From positions 1 through 39,690 of the forward strand of contig JAKSKI010000008.1 of the NCBI GenBank assembly GCA_024401865.1: a DNA stretch of 39,690 nt, given 5' to 3'. A program made the position numbers and the translations under genes. Origin of the DNA: Bacteroidales bacterium (lineage in GTDB: Bacteria > Bacteroidota > Bacteroidia > Bacteroidales > UBA932). This document shows, one piece after another, positions 26,865-36,000 of this stretch. Position 1 is the first letter of the stretch. Each line of letters opens with the position of its first letter. The notes under the pieces were generated by a model that saw only the letters and a list, made by a program, of their open reading frames with translations, was not told where the DNA came from and did not search any database.

Positions 26865-27767
26865 CTAATCCGAATCCACGTGGGGCTCGACGTGGAGGGA
26901 AACCTGGGTGTCCTGACCGAATTCCCGCTTGAGGCTGTCCTCGGCCAGGACCGTGATGTCGTGAGCTTCCTTCACACTCATTGCAGGATCCACCACAAGA
27001 TGTGCGGCAATCATATATGAGCGGCCGTTGCGTCTGGTCTTGAGGTCGTGTACGTTCTCCACACCCGCGACCGACTCCATCAGGACAGTGATGCGGTCCT
27101 CCACCTCATCAGAAAGCGAAGTGTCCGTAAGTTCCCTGACGGCTGGGATGGACATCTTCACGGCCACCACTATGATCACAATGCTTATTATGCACGCCAC
27201 CAGAGGGTCGAGAACAATCCATTTGCCACCAAGCAGCATAGCCCCTCCGATACCGACGGCGGAGCCTATGGATGAAAGGGCGTCGGAACGGTGGTGCCAG
27301 GCATTCGCCATCATTGCGCTGCTGTCGACCTGTCTGCCCACCCTGTAATTCCATTGATACAGCAGTTCCTTGATGGCTATCGACACAAGTGCCGCCACAA
27401 GGGCGACAGTACCGGGGACGGGTATCGTTCCTCCGTCAAGCACCAACTTGATTTTACTGATACCTCCTGCCATAAGTTCAACTCCCACAACGAGGAGCAC
27501 GACGCTTATGAGGGTTGTGGCCAGGGGTTCGTACTTGCCGTGTCCGAAATCGTGGTCCTTGTCCCTGCCGCGCGAGGACAGCCTGACCATCACCAGCACT
27601 ATCACGTCCGTGACCAGATCCGAGAGGGAATGGACGGCGTCGGCCACCATGGCCGAACTCTTGCCGAAGATGCCGGCAAGCAGCTTGAGTACGGACAAGG
27701 CCAGATTGCCGAATGCACTCCAAAGCGTCACACGGGTTATGGTTCTATCCCTTGTTTCCTCAAGCAT
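26865..27767 (-). CDS. Cation diffusion facilitator metal exporter
   Basis: Inner-membrane divalent metal/proton antiporter, probably for zinc or a similar ion. Of about six transmembrane segments, the second carries His46 and Asp50 (HSLSD) and the fifth His158 and Asp162 (HHRSD), the HD-HD metal site typical of zinc-type members. DHDFGHGKYEPLAT follows the second helix. The C-terminal 90 residues form the cytoplasmic domain. The start is ATG 27767 (MLEETRDRT); a longer reading would translate through the tRNA-Pro gene and is rejected. The gene begins 20 bp after tRNA-Pro with no promoter between them. Confidence 0.93.
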   Translation of the reverse strand: MLEETRDRTITRVTLWSAFGNLALSVLKLLAGIFGKSSAMVADAVHSLSDLVTDVIVLVMVRLSSRGRDKDHDFGHGKYEPLATTLISVVLLVVGVELMAGGISKIKLVLDGGTIPVPGTVALVAALVSIAIKELLYQWNYRVGRQVDSSAMMANAWHHRSDALSSIGSAVGIGGAMLLGGKWIVLDPLVACIISIVIIVVAVKMSIPAVRELTDTSLSDEVEDRITVLMESVAGVENVHDLKTRRNGRSYMIAAHLVVDPAMSVKEAHDITVLAEDSLKREFGQDTQVSLHVEPHVDSD

Positions 27768-27787
27768 ATGATTTACCTGTCTTAATG

Positions 27788-27861
27788 TCGGGGTACCGCG
27801 ACTCGAACGCGGGACCCCCTGCTCCCAAAGCAGGTGCGCTAGCCAACTGCGCCACACCCCG
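27788..27861 (-). tRNA. tRNA-Pro (anticodon UGG)
   Basis: The 74-base minus-strand segment folds as a full cloverleaf. The acceptor stem is CGGGGTG with TACCCCG (one G-U), the D-stem is GCGC/GCGC, the anticodon stem is CCTGC/GCAGG with loop TTTGGGA (anticodon TGG), and the T-arm is CCGCG TTCGAGT CGCGG. The discriminator base is A, and CCA is not encoded. A full-consensus promoter lies upstream at 27880-27910. It is followed within 20 bp by the CDF gene. Confidence 0.95.
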
Positions 27862-27879
27862 ATATCCCCGAAGGGTCAG

Positions 27880-27910
27880 CAAAGTTACGGCCCTTTTGCC
27901 AAAAAACAAA
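27880..27910 (-). promoter_or_regulatory. Promoter for tRNA-Pro (and probably the CDF gene)
   Basis: On the minus strand TTTG (27907-27910) - 19 bp - TAACTTTG (27880-27887), a perfect match to the Bacteroidota consensus, 18 bp before the tRNA 5' end. Confidence 0.7.
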
Positions 27911-27927
27911 AAAGAATACTAATTTTG
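27895..27927 (+). promoter_or_regulatory. Promoter for lolD-trmN6
   Basis: TTTG (27895-27898) - 21 bp - TAATTTTG (27920-27927), a full consensus match. Only 4 bp separate the -7 element from the lolD ATG, so the transcript should be leaderless or nearly so. It overlaps the divergent tRNA-Pro promoter. Confidence 0.65.
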
Positions 27928-27931
27928 CGAT

Positions 27932-28624
27932 ATGATAATCAGAGCAACCAATATCAGGAAATCCTTCGGGACACTCGAAGTCCTCAAGGGTATAGATTTC
28001 GAGGCGGAACAGGGTGAAATCATCGCCATCACCGGAGCGTCGGGAGCGGGCAAATCCACGCTTCTCCAGATACTGGGCACTCTGAGCACCCCCGACGGAG
28101 GATCGCTCATCATAGACGGACTCACCGTCTTTGCCGGAGGTGACGGCGCTTCCCGCAGTCTCGGGAGGAAGTTCAGCGACAGCGAACTGGCCCGTTTCAG
28201 AGGCGGGAAGATAGGATTCGTGTTCCAGCAGCACCATCTTCTTCCGGAATTCACGGCCCTGGAGAACGTGATGATACCCGCACTGATATCCGGCGGGGCT
28301 TCCCGCAGGGAGATCGAGACGCGGGCCATCGGACTTCTGACCAGAGTGGGACTTGCCGAACGCCTGACCCACAAGCCGTCCGAACTGTCCGGCGGAGAGC
28401 AGCAGAGGACAGCCATTGCCAGGGCTCTTGTCAACAGGCCGGCAATACTGCTCGCCGACGAGCCCACGGGCAATCTGGACAGCGTCACGGGGCAGGAGAT
28501 CCGCTCCCTGTTCTTCGGTCTGCGTGAAGAACTCGGCCAGACCATTGTGATAGTCACTCACGACAACGCCCTCGCGGATCTTTGCGACAGGTCGCTGACT
28601 ATGAAGGACGGGATGTTCGTATAA
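27932..28624 (+). CDS. lolD: LolD-type ABC transporter ATPase (lipoprotein release)
   Basis: Probable ATPase of the LolCDE complex, which detaches outer-membrane lipoproteins from the inner membrane. It has Walker [10 protein letters not shown] (residues 35-43), the Q-loop [18 protein letters not shown], signature LSGGEQQR (152-159), Walker B ILLADEP (172-178) and the switch histidine in IVTHD. The 230-residue length and [11 protein letters not shown] loop are typical of the LolD/MacB/FtsE class, so another member of that class is possible. The membrane partner (LolC/E) is not adjacent, which is frequent in Bacteroidota. Confidence 0.85.
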   Translation: MIIRATNIRKSFGTLEVLKGIDFEAEQGEIIAITGASGAGKSTLLQILGTLSTPDGGSLIIDGLTVFAGGDGASRSLGRKFSDSELARFRGGKIGFVFQQHHLLPEFTALENVMIPALISGGASRREIETRAIGLLTRVGLAERLTHKPSELSGGEQQRTAIARALVNRPAILLADEPTGNLDSVTGQEIRSLFFGLREELGQTIVIVTHDNALADLCDRSLTMKDGMFV

Positions 28625-28627
28625 CGG

Positions 28628-29359
28628 ATGGGAGACTTCCGCTTCAGGCAATTCACTGTCAGTCAAGACAGGTCGGCGCTGAAAACAGGCACCGACGCAG
28701 TTCTGCTGGGCTCCATAATGACACTTCCCGACACAGGAGGGGTTCTCCTTGACATAGGGACGGGCTCGGGCGTGATAGCGCTTATGGCCGCTCAGAGGCT
28801 GGCAGGCTGCAACTCCCCGGACTGGCGCATTACCGCCATAGACATAGACGGTCCCTCCATCGAGGATGCCCGGGACAATTTCGCCGCATCCCCGTGGGCC
28901 GGGCATCTTTCGGCCCGCCATTGCAGTCTGGAAGAATTCGGCAGGGATTCCGCAGAGGACTCATATCACGCCATTTTCTCCAATCCTCCATATTATGACA
29001 ATTCCCTGCCCAATCCCGATGCCAGAGAGGCTGAAGCCCGGCACACATCGACTCTATCATACAGGGATATCCTGGCGTTCGCCGCGGACAGGCTTATAGA
29101 AGGTGAAGGGATTCTGTCCCTTATCCTTCCTTCGGAAGAGGAGCGGAGGCTGCTCAGGACGGCCGCCTCGTTCGGGCTGTTCCCTTTCAGAATGACGCGC
29201 ATAAGGACGGTGGAAGGGAAGGCGCCCCGCCGTACGGTCGCCGAATTCCGGCGCTGCAACGGTACCAGGCCGGTCTGCTCCGAGGAGGAACTTACACTCC
29301 AGAGGGACGGGCGCAAAACCGAGGAATATACCGAACTCTGCCGGGAATTTTATTTGTAG
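28628..29359 (+). CDS. trmN6: tRNA1(Val) adenine-37 N6-methyltransferase-like protein (TrmN6/YfiC)
   Basis: Predicted to make N6-methyladenosine at position 37 of a tRNA (tRNA1-Val in E. coli). It opens with FRFRQFTVSQDRSALKTGTDAVLLG, the family's characteristic start, then motif I LLDIGTGSGVIALMAAQR, and motif IV FSNPPYYDNS, where NPPY marks amino-group methylation of adenine. Length of 243 residues is normal. It starts 3 bp after the lolD stop, so the two are in one operon. Confidence 0.9.
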   Translation: MGDFRFRQFTVSQDRSALKTGTDAVLLGSIMTLPDTGGVLLDIGTGSGVIALMAAQRLAGCNSPDWRITAIDIDGPSIEDARDNFAASPWAGHLSARHCSLEEFGRDSAEDSYHAIFSNPPYYDNSLPNPDAREAEARHTSTLSYRDILAFAADRLIEGEGILSLILPSEEERRLLRTAASFGLFPFRMTRIRTVEGKAPRRTVAEFRRCNGTRPVCSEEELTLQRDGRKTEEYTELCREFYL

Positions 29360-29371
29360 ACACTCACTGCC

Positions 29372-31834
29372 ATGCTTCTGACAACTGTTCTTACGGCCCT
29401 GAGCCTCCTGACCATAAACCCCGTCATCCAGATGACGGCCATCACGGGACGCCCCACAAGGTCTGACGTGACCCAAATGCTCTGCGACTACCACGAAGTC
29501 GGTATCAGGCAGTTCCTGATTTACCCCAGGAGCGGACTTGAGATAGAATATATGAGCGAGGAGTGGTTCCGCCTGTGCCGGGACTGTATAGAAGTGGCCG
29601 ATTCGCTCGGGATGAAAGTCTGGCTCTATGACGAGTTCAACTGGCCCTCGGGCAGGTGCAACGGTCAGGTTACGGCTGACGGCAACGAGGACTGCTATCC
29701 CAAGGTCCTGTATTTCGACAGGAGGGAGGACGGCGGATACGACACCCGGGTGGAGCTCAACCGGGCCAATGCCGACATTCTCGACCCCAAGGCGGTGTCC
29801 CGGTTCATCAATCTGACCCACGAGCGGTATTATGCCGAGTTCGGCAAATATTTCGGCAATGTCATCCCCGCCATCTTCACCGATGAAATTCTGGGCTACA
29901 GTACCATCCCTGACAACAGGGACCACTTCGGCATCACCTGGTATGACGGTCTGGAGGCAGATTATGCCGAGGCCTGCGGCAGGGATCTCCACAGCGACGT
30001 GGAAGCATTTCTGGACGGAAGGTCGTACGGGCAGCTCTGGGCAGACTACTACACCGTATACGGCGAGAGGATGCGTCACACCTATGTGGAAGCCCTGGCC
30101 GACTGGTGCGACAGACACGGTATCAGACTGACCGGGCACCTGATGTACGAGAAACTCTACAAGGGAGCCCGATGCAACGGCAACAATCTCAAGATGCTCA
30201 GCGCCTTCGGCATTCCCGGATTCGATGAGGCCAACAGCGACCTCGACATCAACGCCCGCGAGATGGAAATCTCCGGACTGGCTCTGGTGCAATATGCCTC
30301 CCGGGGCAAGTCTGACGCAATGTGCGAAATGTACTCGGTAGGGCCGGCAGACCTGACGCTGTCACATCAGAGACAGTTGATGTGGCTCTGCTCGGCTTTC
30401 GGGGTCAACAACTACATAATGGCCGTGGCGGCTATGGATGCCCGCGGCAACAAGGACAAGGGAGACTGGTACTTCCAGAGCGGCCGCACCCAGCCCTGGT
30501 TCGACTACTACAGGCAGATATGCCCCGAGGCGGAGCGTGCGGCATCGTTTGCAAGGAAGCCCTACACCCCAAAAGTATTGGTGAGGGTGCCGTCCCGATA
30601 TTTTGCCAGCCTTGACAAGACACCCGCCTTCGAAGAGGAGGGCAGGAGCTATCTGCGCTTCCTCGAGGCTCTGATGAGCCACCAGATACAGTTCGCCCTT
30701 CTGGATGAGGACGAGGCCGCCTCCCCCGGCACACCCGTGCTGTCTTTCGGGAAGGAAGGATTCTTCATCGAAGGGCAAGACGGCAGGTACCGGGACCAGG
30801 AAGAATATATGGCCCGCATCACAAGTGTCGAGCCCCGGGAAGTTGTGGTAAGTTGCGACGGAGAGGAGACACGGGACGTGTTTGTACGCCGCTTCGACGA
30901 CGGATCCGTAGTGCTGGTGGATATGACGGACAAGGACCGCACCGACCGTCTTCTGTCGGTAATCACGCCGGAGGGGGAGGGACACGTGCGTCTGCCGGGA
31001 CATGGCGCGTTTGCCGGAACATTCGCGGATATGGATCAGACCCTGCCTGCCGGACAGATTTCAGATCTGACGGACCGGGTGACTCGGACGGTCACAATGT
31101 CCCTCGACGGACCAAATCTGGTACGCTGTCTGCATACAAGGGAGTCCCCCCGGTTCTCCTTCACCCTGACGTCGCGTCTTGACGGCATAAGGTTCTTCAT
31201 CCGATCCGAAGTGGACCCCTGCAAGGTCCGGCTTGACGGGGAGGAGCTCAGTCTCACTGACAGATGCGCCGAACTTCCACAGGGATTCGCAAGCCTGTAC
31301 AGGACAACGGAGCCGCTAAGCCTGCAGCCCGGAGCGCATACCCTGGAATTCGCCGGAGAAGACGTGGATATGAGGTATCTGCCCACTGCATTCATCGCGG
31401 GAGAGTTTGCCTATGACAGGGCAAGCCACACTCTGGGTCCCTGGACAGGAGGCTACAGTTCCACCGCAACCGCTGCTCCCGATTATGTGGGGACTTATGA
31501 TATGGAACTCAGACTGCGCTGCGGCGGAGGCGACATCATCCGTCTCGACACCAACCTCGCCTGCACCGAGTTGTTTCTGGACGGCAAATCCCTCGGCAGG
31601 AGAGCCTGGGGTCCCTACGAATGGACCGTTCCCGCTGATTGCAGGCACAAGAGACATACACTCACCGTACGCATTTCCAACAGTATAATGCCTATGTTCG
31701 GAGACATCCCCGCTCTGGACAACGACCAGCCTTACCTGGACTGGCTCCGCATCAAACCCGGCATGCACGGCGACAAGTCGACTACGGGGATCGTGCGTTT
31801 CGACCTGCTGTCTACCATATTCCAACAATATTGA
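29372..31834 (+). CDS. Glycosidase-like protein with TIM barrel and C-terminal beta domain
   Basis: An 820-residue protein that looks like a glycoside hydrolase of clan GH-A type, of no family I can name with confidence; it resembles proteins loosely annotated near GH106 or GH2. The first 400 residues read as a TIM barrel: FLIYPRSGLEIEY, then VWLYDEFNWPSG (residues 83-94), AIFTDE with Glu172 near the fourth strand, and MCEMYS with Glu319 near the seventh; these two acidic residues are the best catalytic candidates. The C-terminal part, with TNLACTELFLDGKSLG, resembles a sugar-binding beta-sandwich. The N-terminus is hydrophobic but lacks basic residues, so export is uncertain. It follows trmN6 after 12 bp and precedes the second efflux operon. 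Confidence 0.65.
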   Translation: MLLTTVLTALSLLTINPVIQMTAITGRPTRSDVTQMLCDYHEVGIRQFLIYPRSGLEIEYMSEEWFRLCRDCIEVADSLGMKVWLYDEFNWPSGRCNGQVTADGNEDCYPKVLYFDRREDGGYDTRVELNRANADILDPKAVSRFINLTHERYYAEFGKYFGNVIPAIFTDEILGYSTIPDNRDHFGITWYDGLEADYAEACGRDLHSDVEAFLDGRSYGQLWADYYTVYGERMRHTYVEALADWCDRHGIRLTGHLMYEKLYKGARCNGNNLKMLSAFGIPGFDEANSDLDINAREMEISGLALVQYASRGKSDAMCEMYSVGPADLTLSHQRQLMWLCSAFGVNNYIMAVAAMDARGNKDKGDWYFQSGRTQPWFDYYRQICPEAERAASFARKPYTPKVLVRVPSRYFASLDKTPAFEEEGRSYLRFLEALMSHQIQFALLDEDEAASPGTPVLSFGKEGFFIEGQDGRYRDQEEYMARITSVEPREVVVSCDGEETRDVFVRRFDDGSVVLVDMTDKDRTDRLLSVITPEGEGHVRLPGHGAFAGTFADMDQTLPAGQISDLTDRVTRTVTMSLDGPNLVRCLHTRESPRFSFTLTSRLDGIRFFIRSEVDPCKVRLDGEELSLTDRCAELPQGFASLYRTTEPLSLQPGAHTLEFAGEDVDMRYLPTAFIAGEFAYDRASHTLGPWTGGYSSTATAAPDYVGTYDMELRLRCGGGDIIRLDTNLACTELFLDGKSLGRRAWGPYEWTVPADCRHKRHTLTVRISNSIMPMFGDIPALDNDQPYLDWLRIKPGMHGDKSTTGIVRFDLLSTIFQQY

Positions 31835-31835
31835 T

Positions 31836-31843
31836 TATCTTTG
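31836..31843 (+). promoter_or_regulatory. Candidate -7 promoter element for the second RND operon
   Basis: TATCTTTG matches TAnnTTTG just after the stop codon of the glycosidase-like gene and 42 bp before the adaptor ATG. No convincing -33 TTTG is seen. A short palindrome TTAATTATTAA lies at 31862-31872 in the leader. Confidence 0.45.
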
Positions 31844-31885
31844 TGGGATTTCAATCAATTGTTAATTATTAACATTCTCAGCTAT

Positions 31886-33001
31886 ATGAAAAGAACTTCT
31901 ATCCTTCTGGCGCTGACTGCAGTCCTTACTCTCTCCTGCGGCAGATCCGGCGGCTCCGCATCAGAGGAGACCGTGATTCCGGAGAAACAAGTGATGACAG
32001 TGGAGTCTCAGGTTTGCAAGATACCCATCCTGTCTCCAGCCCAGATAAAGGGAAAGCAGGACATCAGCATCATACCTCAGGTTTCGGGAACCCTTACGCA
32101 GGTGCTTATCAAGGAAGGTGACAATGTCCGTATGGGACAGAAAATGTTTGTCATTGACGATACACCCTATCAGGCTGCCGTCGACAATGCCGAAGCGTCA
32201 GTCAATATGGCCAAGACCAACGTGCGGACCTATGAGCTCGAGGCCGACGCCACCAGGCAACTGTATGAGAAGGGCGTCGTGGCCGAGCACCAATACAAGG
32301 TGCACAGCAATGCCCTTGAGGTGGCCAAGGCTCAGTTGGCAGAGGCCGAGGCAGCCCTCAAGCACGCCCGCAGCGACCTCAACCATACTATAGTGCGCGC
32401 TCCCCACGACGGCGTGGTGGGTACGATCGCCTATCGTCAGGGAAGCCTTGTGGGCCCTACCATCCAACAGCCCATCACTGTCGTCAGCGACAACAGTATG
32501 GTATATGCCTACATCTCCATCAATTCGGACACCTACCTTGAACTGCTGCGCGAAGCCGGAAGCAAGGAGAACCTGATGAAGAGTCTGCCCGAAGCCGAAC
32601 TGATTCTCGGAGACGATGTCGTATACAGCCACAAAGGTCACATCGAGACCATATCCGGCATCATCGATGAAATGACCGGCGCCATCAGTGTCAGGGTTGC
32701 CTTCAGCAATCCCGACGGCATCCTGGCGGCTGGCGGCAACGGACGCGTACGCACCGAATGGGAATCCGAAGGCATCGTGATCCCCCGCTCCGCCACATAC
32801 GAGATTCAGGACAAGCATTTTGTCTACAAGGTCAACCAGGCTCCGGACGGCACTTTCACCGCCGTGTCCCAGGAGGTCAAAGTTTACCGCCTGAACGACT
32901 CCGAGTACATCATCTACGAAGGCCTTGCCGAGGGTGACCGGATTGTGACGGAAGGCGTCAGCAAGATGAAGAACGGAATGCAGTTCACTCCTAAGAACTA
33001 A
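31886..33001 (+). CDS. RND periplasmic adaptor lipoprotein (pump 2)
   Basis: Membrane-fusion protein for the second efflux system. The start is ATG 31886 (MKRTSILLALTAVLTLSC), with a clear lipobox and Cys18. It then has the lipoyl half SIIPQVSGTLTQVLIKEGDN, a coiled-coil hairpin rich in alanine (AEASVNMAKTNVRTYELEAD and AKAQLAEAEAALKHARSDL), the second half TIVRAPHDGVVGTIAYRQG, and beta-barrel and C-terminal domains. Length is 371 residues. It is 15 bp upstream of the permease gene and heads the operon. Confidence 0.92.
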   Translation: MKRTSILLALTAVLTLSCGRSGGSASEETVIPEKQVMTVESQVCKIPILSPAQIKGKQDISIIPQVSGTLTQVLIKEGDNVRMGQKMFVIDDTPYQAAVDNAEASVNMAKTNVRTYELEADATRQLYEKGVVAEHQYKVHSNALEVAKAQLAEAEAALKHARSDLNHTIVRAPHDGVVGTIAYRQGSLVGPTIQQPITVVSDNSMVYAYISINSDTYLELLREAGSKENLMKSLPEAELILGDDVVYSHKGHIETISGIIDEMTGAISVRVAFSNPDGILAAGGNGRVRTEWESEGIVIPRSATYEIQDKHFVYKVNQAPDGTFTAVSQEVKVYRLNDSEYIIYEGLAEGDRIVTEGVSKMKNGMQFTPKN

Positions 33002-33016
33002 TACGGGACCTGTATT

Positions 33017-36000
33017 ATGCAACTGAAGAATTTTATCAAGCGACCGGTATTGAGTTCCGTCATCAGTATCCTCATACTGATAGTCGGCTTCATCGGCCTG
33101 ATTTCCCTGCCTATAGAACAGTATCCGGACATCGCTCCCCCTACCGTGTCGGTAAGCACATTCTACTACGGAGCCTCCGCCCAGACTATCCAGAAATCCG
33201 TCATCACCCCTCTCGAGGAGGCCATCAACGGTGTGGAGAACATGATGTATATGACATCCAAGGCGAGCAATGCCGGTGATGCCGAAATCACTGTCTACTT
33301 CAGGCAGGGCACCGACCCCGATATGGCCACGGTCAATGTTCAGAACCGTGTGTCCCAGGCCCTTTCAAAGTTGCCGGCCGAGGTCAAGCAGACCGGCGTT
33401 ACCACACAGAAGCAGCAGAATTCCATCCTGCAGATCTTCGCGATTTCATCACCCGATGACAAATATGACGGCAACTTCCTGAACAACTACCTCAACATCA
33501 ACCTTAAGCCGAAGATCATGCGAATCACCGGCGTGGGCAAGTTCGAGTTGTTCGGAGCCGAATATTCGATGCGTGTCTGGCTCAGGCCCAACGTGCTTGC
33601 CGGATACAATCTGACTCCCGCCGATATACTCCAGGCCCTCTCCGAGCAGAACATCGAGGCTGCTACCGGAACCTTCGGCTCCGACAGCAAGGAGCAGGTG
33701 CAGTATACGATGATCTATTCGGGACGTCTCAAGAGTGTCGAAGAGTTCAACAATATAGTGATCCGTCAGAATTCCAACGGTGAAGTGCTCTATCTCGGAC
33801 AAGTCGCCAAGGTCGAACTCGGTGCCGAGAACTATCTGTTCAACAGCGAAATCAACGGACACGCCGGAGCCCTCTGCGTCGTATATCAGACGGCGGGATC
33901 CAATGCCAAGGTGGTCAACGAAAGCATTGCGGCGCTGCTGAAGGAGGAAGAGGTATCCCAGCCCGATTTGAAGTTCGATGTGATGATGGATACCAATGAC
34001 TTCCTCAACGCATCCATCCACGAAGTCATCAAAACCCTTCTCGAAGCCATCATTCTGGTCATTCTCATAGTGCTGCTGTTCCTTCACGACTGGCAGTCCA
34101 CCCTGATTCCTTTTGTGGGCATCATCGTGTCTCTGGTCGGAACGTTCGCATTTATGATGCTTGCCGGATTCTCCATCAATATGATCTCCCTCTTCGCTCT
34201 GGTACTTGTAATCGGTACCGTGGTGGATGACAGTATCGTGGTGGTGGAAGCCGTGCACACCAAGCTCGACTCGGGATATCAGTCTCCGATGAAGGCGGCC
34301 ATCGATGCAATGGGCGAAATCTCAATGGCAGTCATAACCTCATCACTGGTATTTATGGCCGTGTTCATCCCCGTATCGCTGATGCCCGGCACCAGCGGCA
34401 CATTCTTCCGTCAGTTCGGTCTCACCATGGCGGTTGCAGTGGGTATTTCGGCCATCAACGCCCTTACCCTCTCCCCCGCTCTCTGCGCGCTTCTCATCAA
34501 GCCCAAGGCCGATGGCGAGGGCAGGAAGCCCAGCCTCTACCAACGCTTCTCGATGGCATTCGACACCGCGTTCGTCAAGATGAGCGAGAAATACAGAAAC
34601 GGTATCAAGCCATTCATCAAGAGGCCCTGGATTGCCATAGTGATTGTGGCCGCATCCGTGGTCCTTATGGTATGGTCCATCAAGACAACCCCTACGGGAT
34701 TCGTCCCTCAGGAAGACAAGGGGTCGTTTATCTGTGACGTAGTGATGCCCGTAAGTACATCCTTGAACATCACCAATGAGACCATGCAGCAGATTGCCGC
34801 CGAAATCGAACAGATAGAAGACGTGACCAGCGTCGCAATGTGCTCCGGATTTGCATTCAGCGCAGGCCGCTCTTCCAACAACGGATTCATCATCGTCAAA
34901 CTGAAAGACTGGGAGGACAGGGATTTCATGTCCATCTATTCGGTGATGCAGGACATATACACCAGGATTGCCTCACATTATCCCGACGCTTCTCTGATTC
35001 CGTTCATGATGCCTATGATTCCCGGTTACGGCAACTCGGCCGATGCCGAACTCTACCTGCAGGACAAGGTGGGAGGCGATATCACCGAATTCGCAGAGGT
35101 CAGGAATCAGTTTGTGGAAGCTCTGGGCAAGCACCCCTCGATAGGTTCGGCGTACTCTTCCTTCAATGTCAACAATCCCCAGTGGCTTGTCAACGTGGAT
35201 GTAGCCAGATGCATGAAGTCCGGCATTTCGCTTCCGGCACTGATGCAAACTGTCTCGACATATATCGGAGGCACATACATCAACGACATCAACCTGTACG
35301 GCAAGACATACAAGGTTATGGTGCAGGGCACTCCCGACAGCCGAGTGGACCAGAGGTCCCTCAACACGATGTTTGCCCGCACCTCATCGGGCGAGCTGGC
35401 ACCGGTAAGCAATTTCATCAGTCTAAAGAGGATTTACGGATCGGACAACCTCAGCCGTTTCAACCTGCTCAATTCCATCCAGATCAATGCTTCTCCCGCC
35501 AAAGGGGCTTCAACCGGAGAATTGATACAGGCCGTCCGCGAAGTCGCCAAGTCCGAACTCCCCAACGATTATTCAATCGAATTCGGCGGTATGACCCGTG
35601 AGCAGAGCAACGGTTCGAGCATGATGATTATTTTCGGCATATCGGCCCTCCTCATATTCCTCATCCTTTCGAGTCTGTATGAGAGTTATCTGGTGCCGTT
35701 CTCCATTATGCTTGCCGTGCCCCTCGGACTGATGGGTGCGTTCCTTATGACCAGGATCTTCGGTTTGGACAACAATATCTACCTGCAGACCGGCGTCGTG
35801 ATGCTGATAGGTCTGCTCTCCAAGACCGGTATCCTCATCGTCGAGTTTGCACTCCAGAAGCGGCACGAGGGAATGAGCATCAAGGATGCCGCTCTCGAAG
35901 CGGCCAAGGAGCGCCTGCGTCCTATCCTTATGACGGCGGGTACGATGGTCATCGGTCTGCTTCCCCTCATACTGAGTACAGGAGTCGGTGCAATGGGCAA

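Noticed and set aside
27768..27857. An N-terminal extension of the CDF protein of 30 residues
   Set aside because: The extension is translated from the tRNA-Pro gene; the tRNA cloverleaf is complete, and the CDF family begins near the ATG at 27767.
27839..28921. A 360-codon open frame on the minus strand opposite lolD
   Set aside because: Antisense to a full ABC ATPase with intact Walker motifs, and it runs into the tRNA-Pro gene.
29057..30292. A 411-codon open frame on the minus strand opposite trmN6 and the glycosidase-like gene
   Set aside because: Antisense to trmN6 and the glycosidase-like barrel; no domain visible and amino acid composition typical of a shadow frame.
31862..31872. Palindrome TTAATTATTAA upstream of the pump 2 adaptor, as a possible operator
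   Set aside because: It is a short A/T-only palindrome, common by chance, with no regulator gene nearby.
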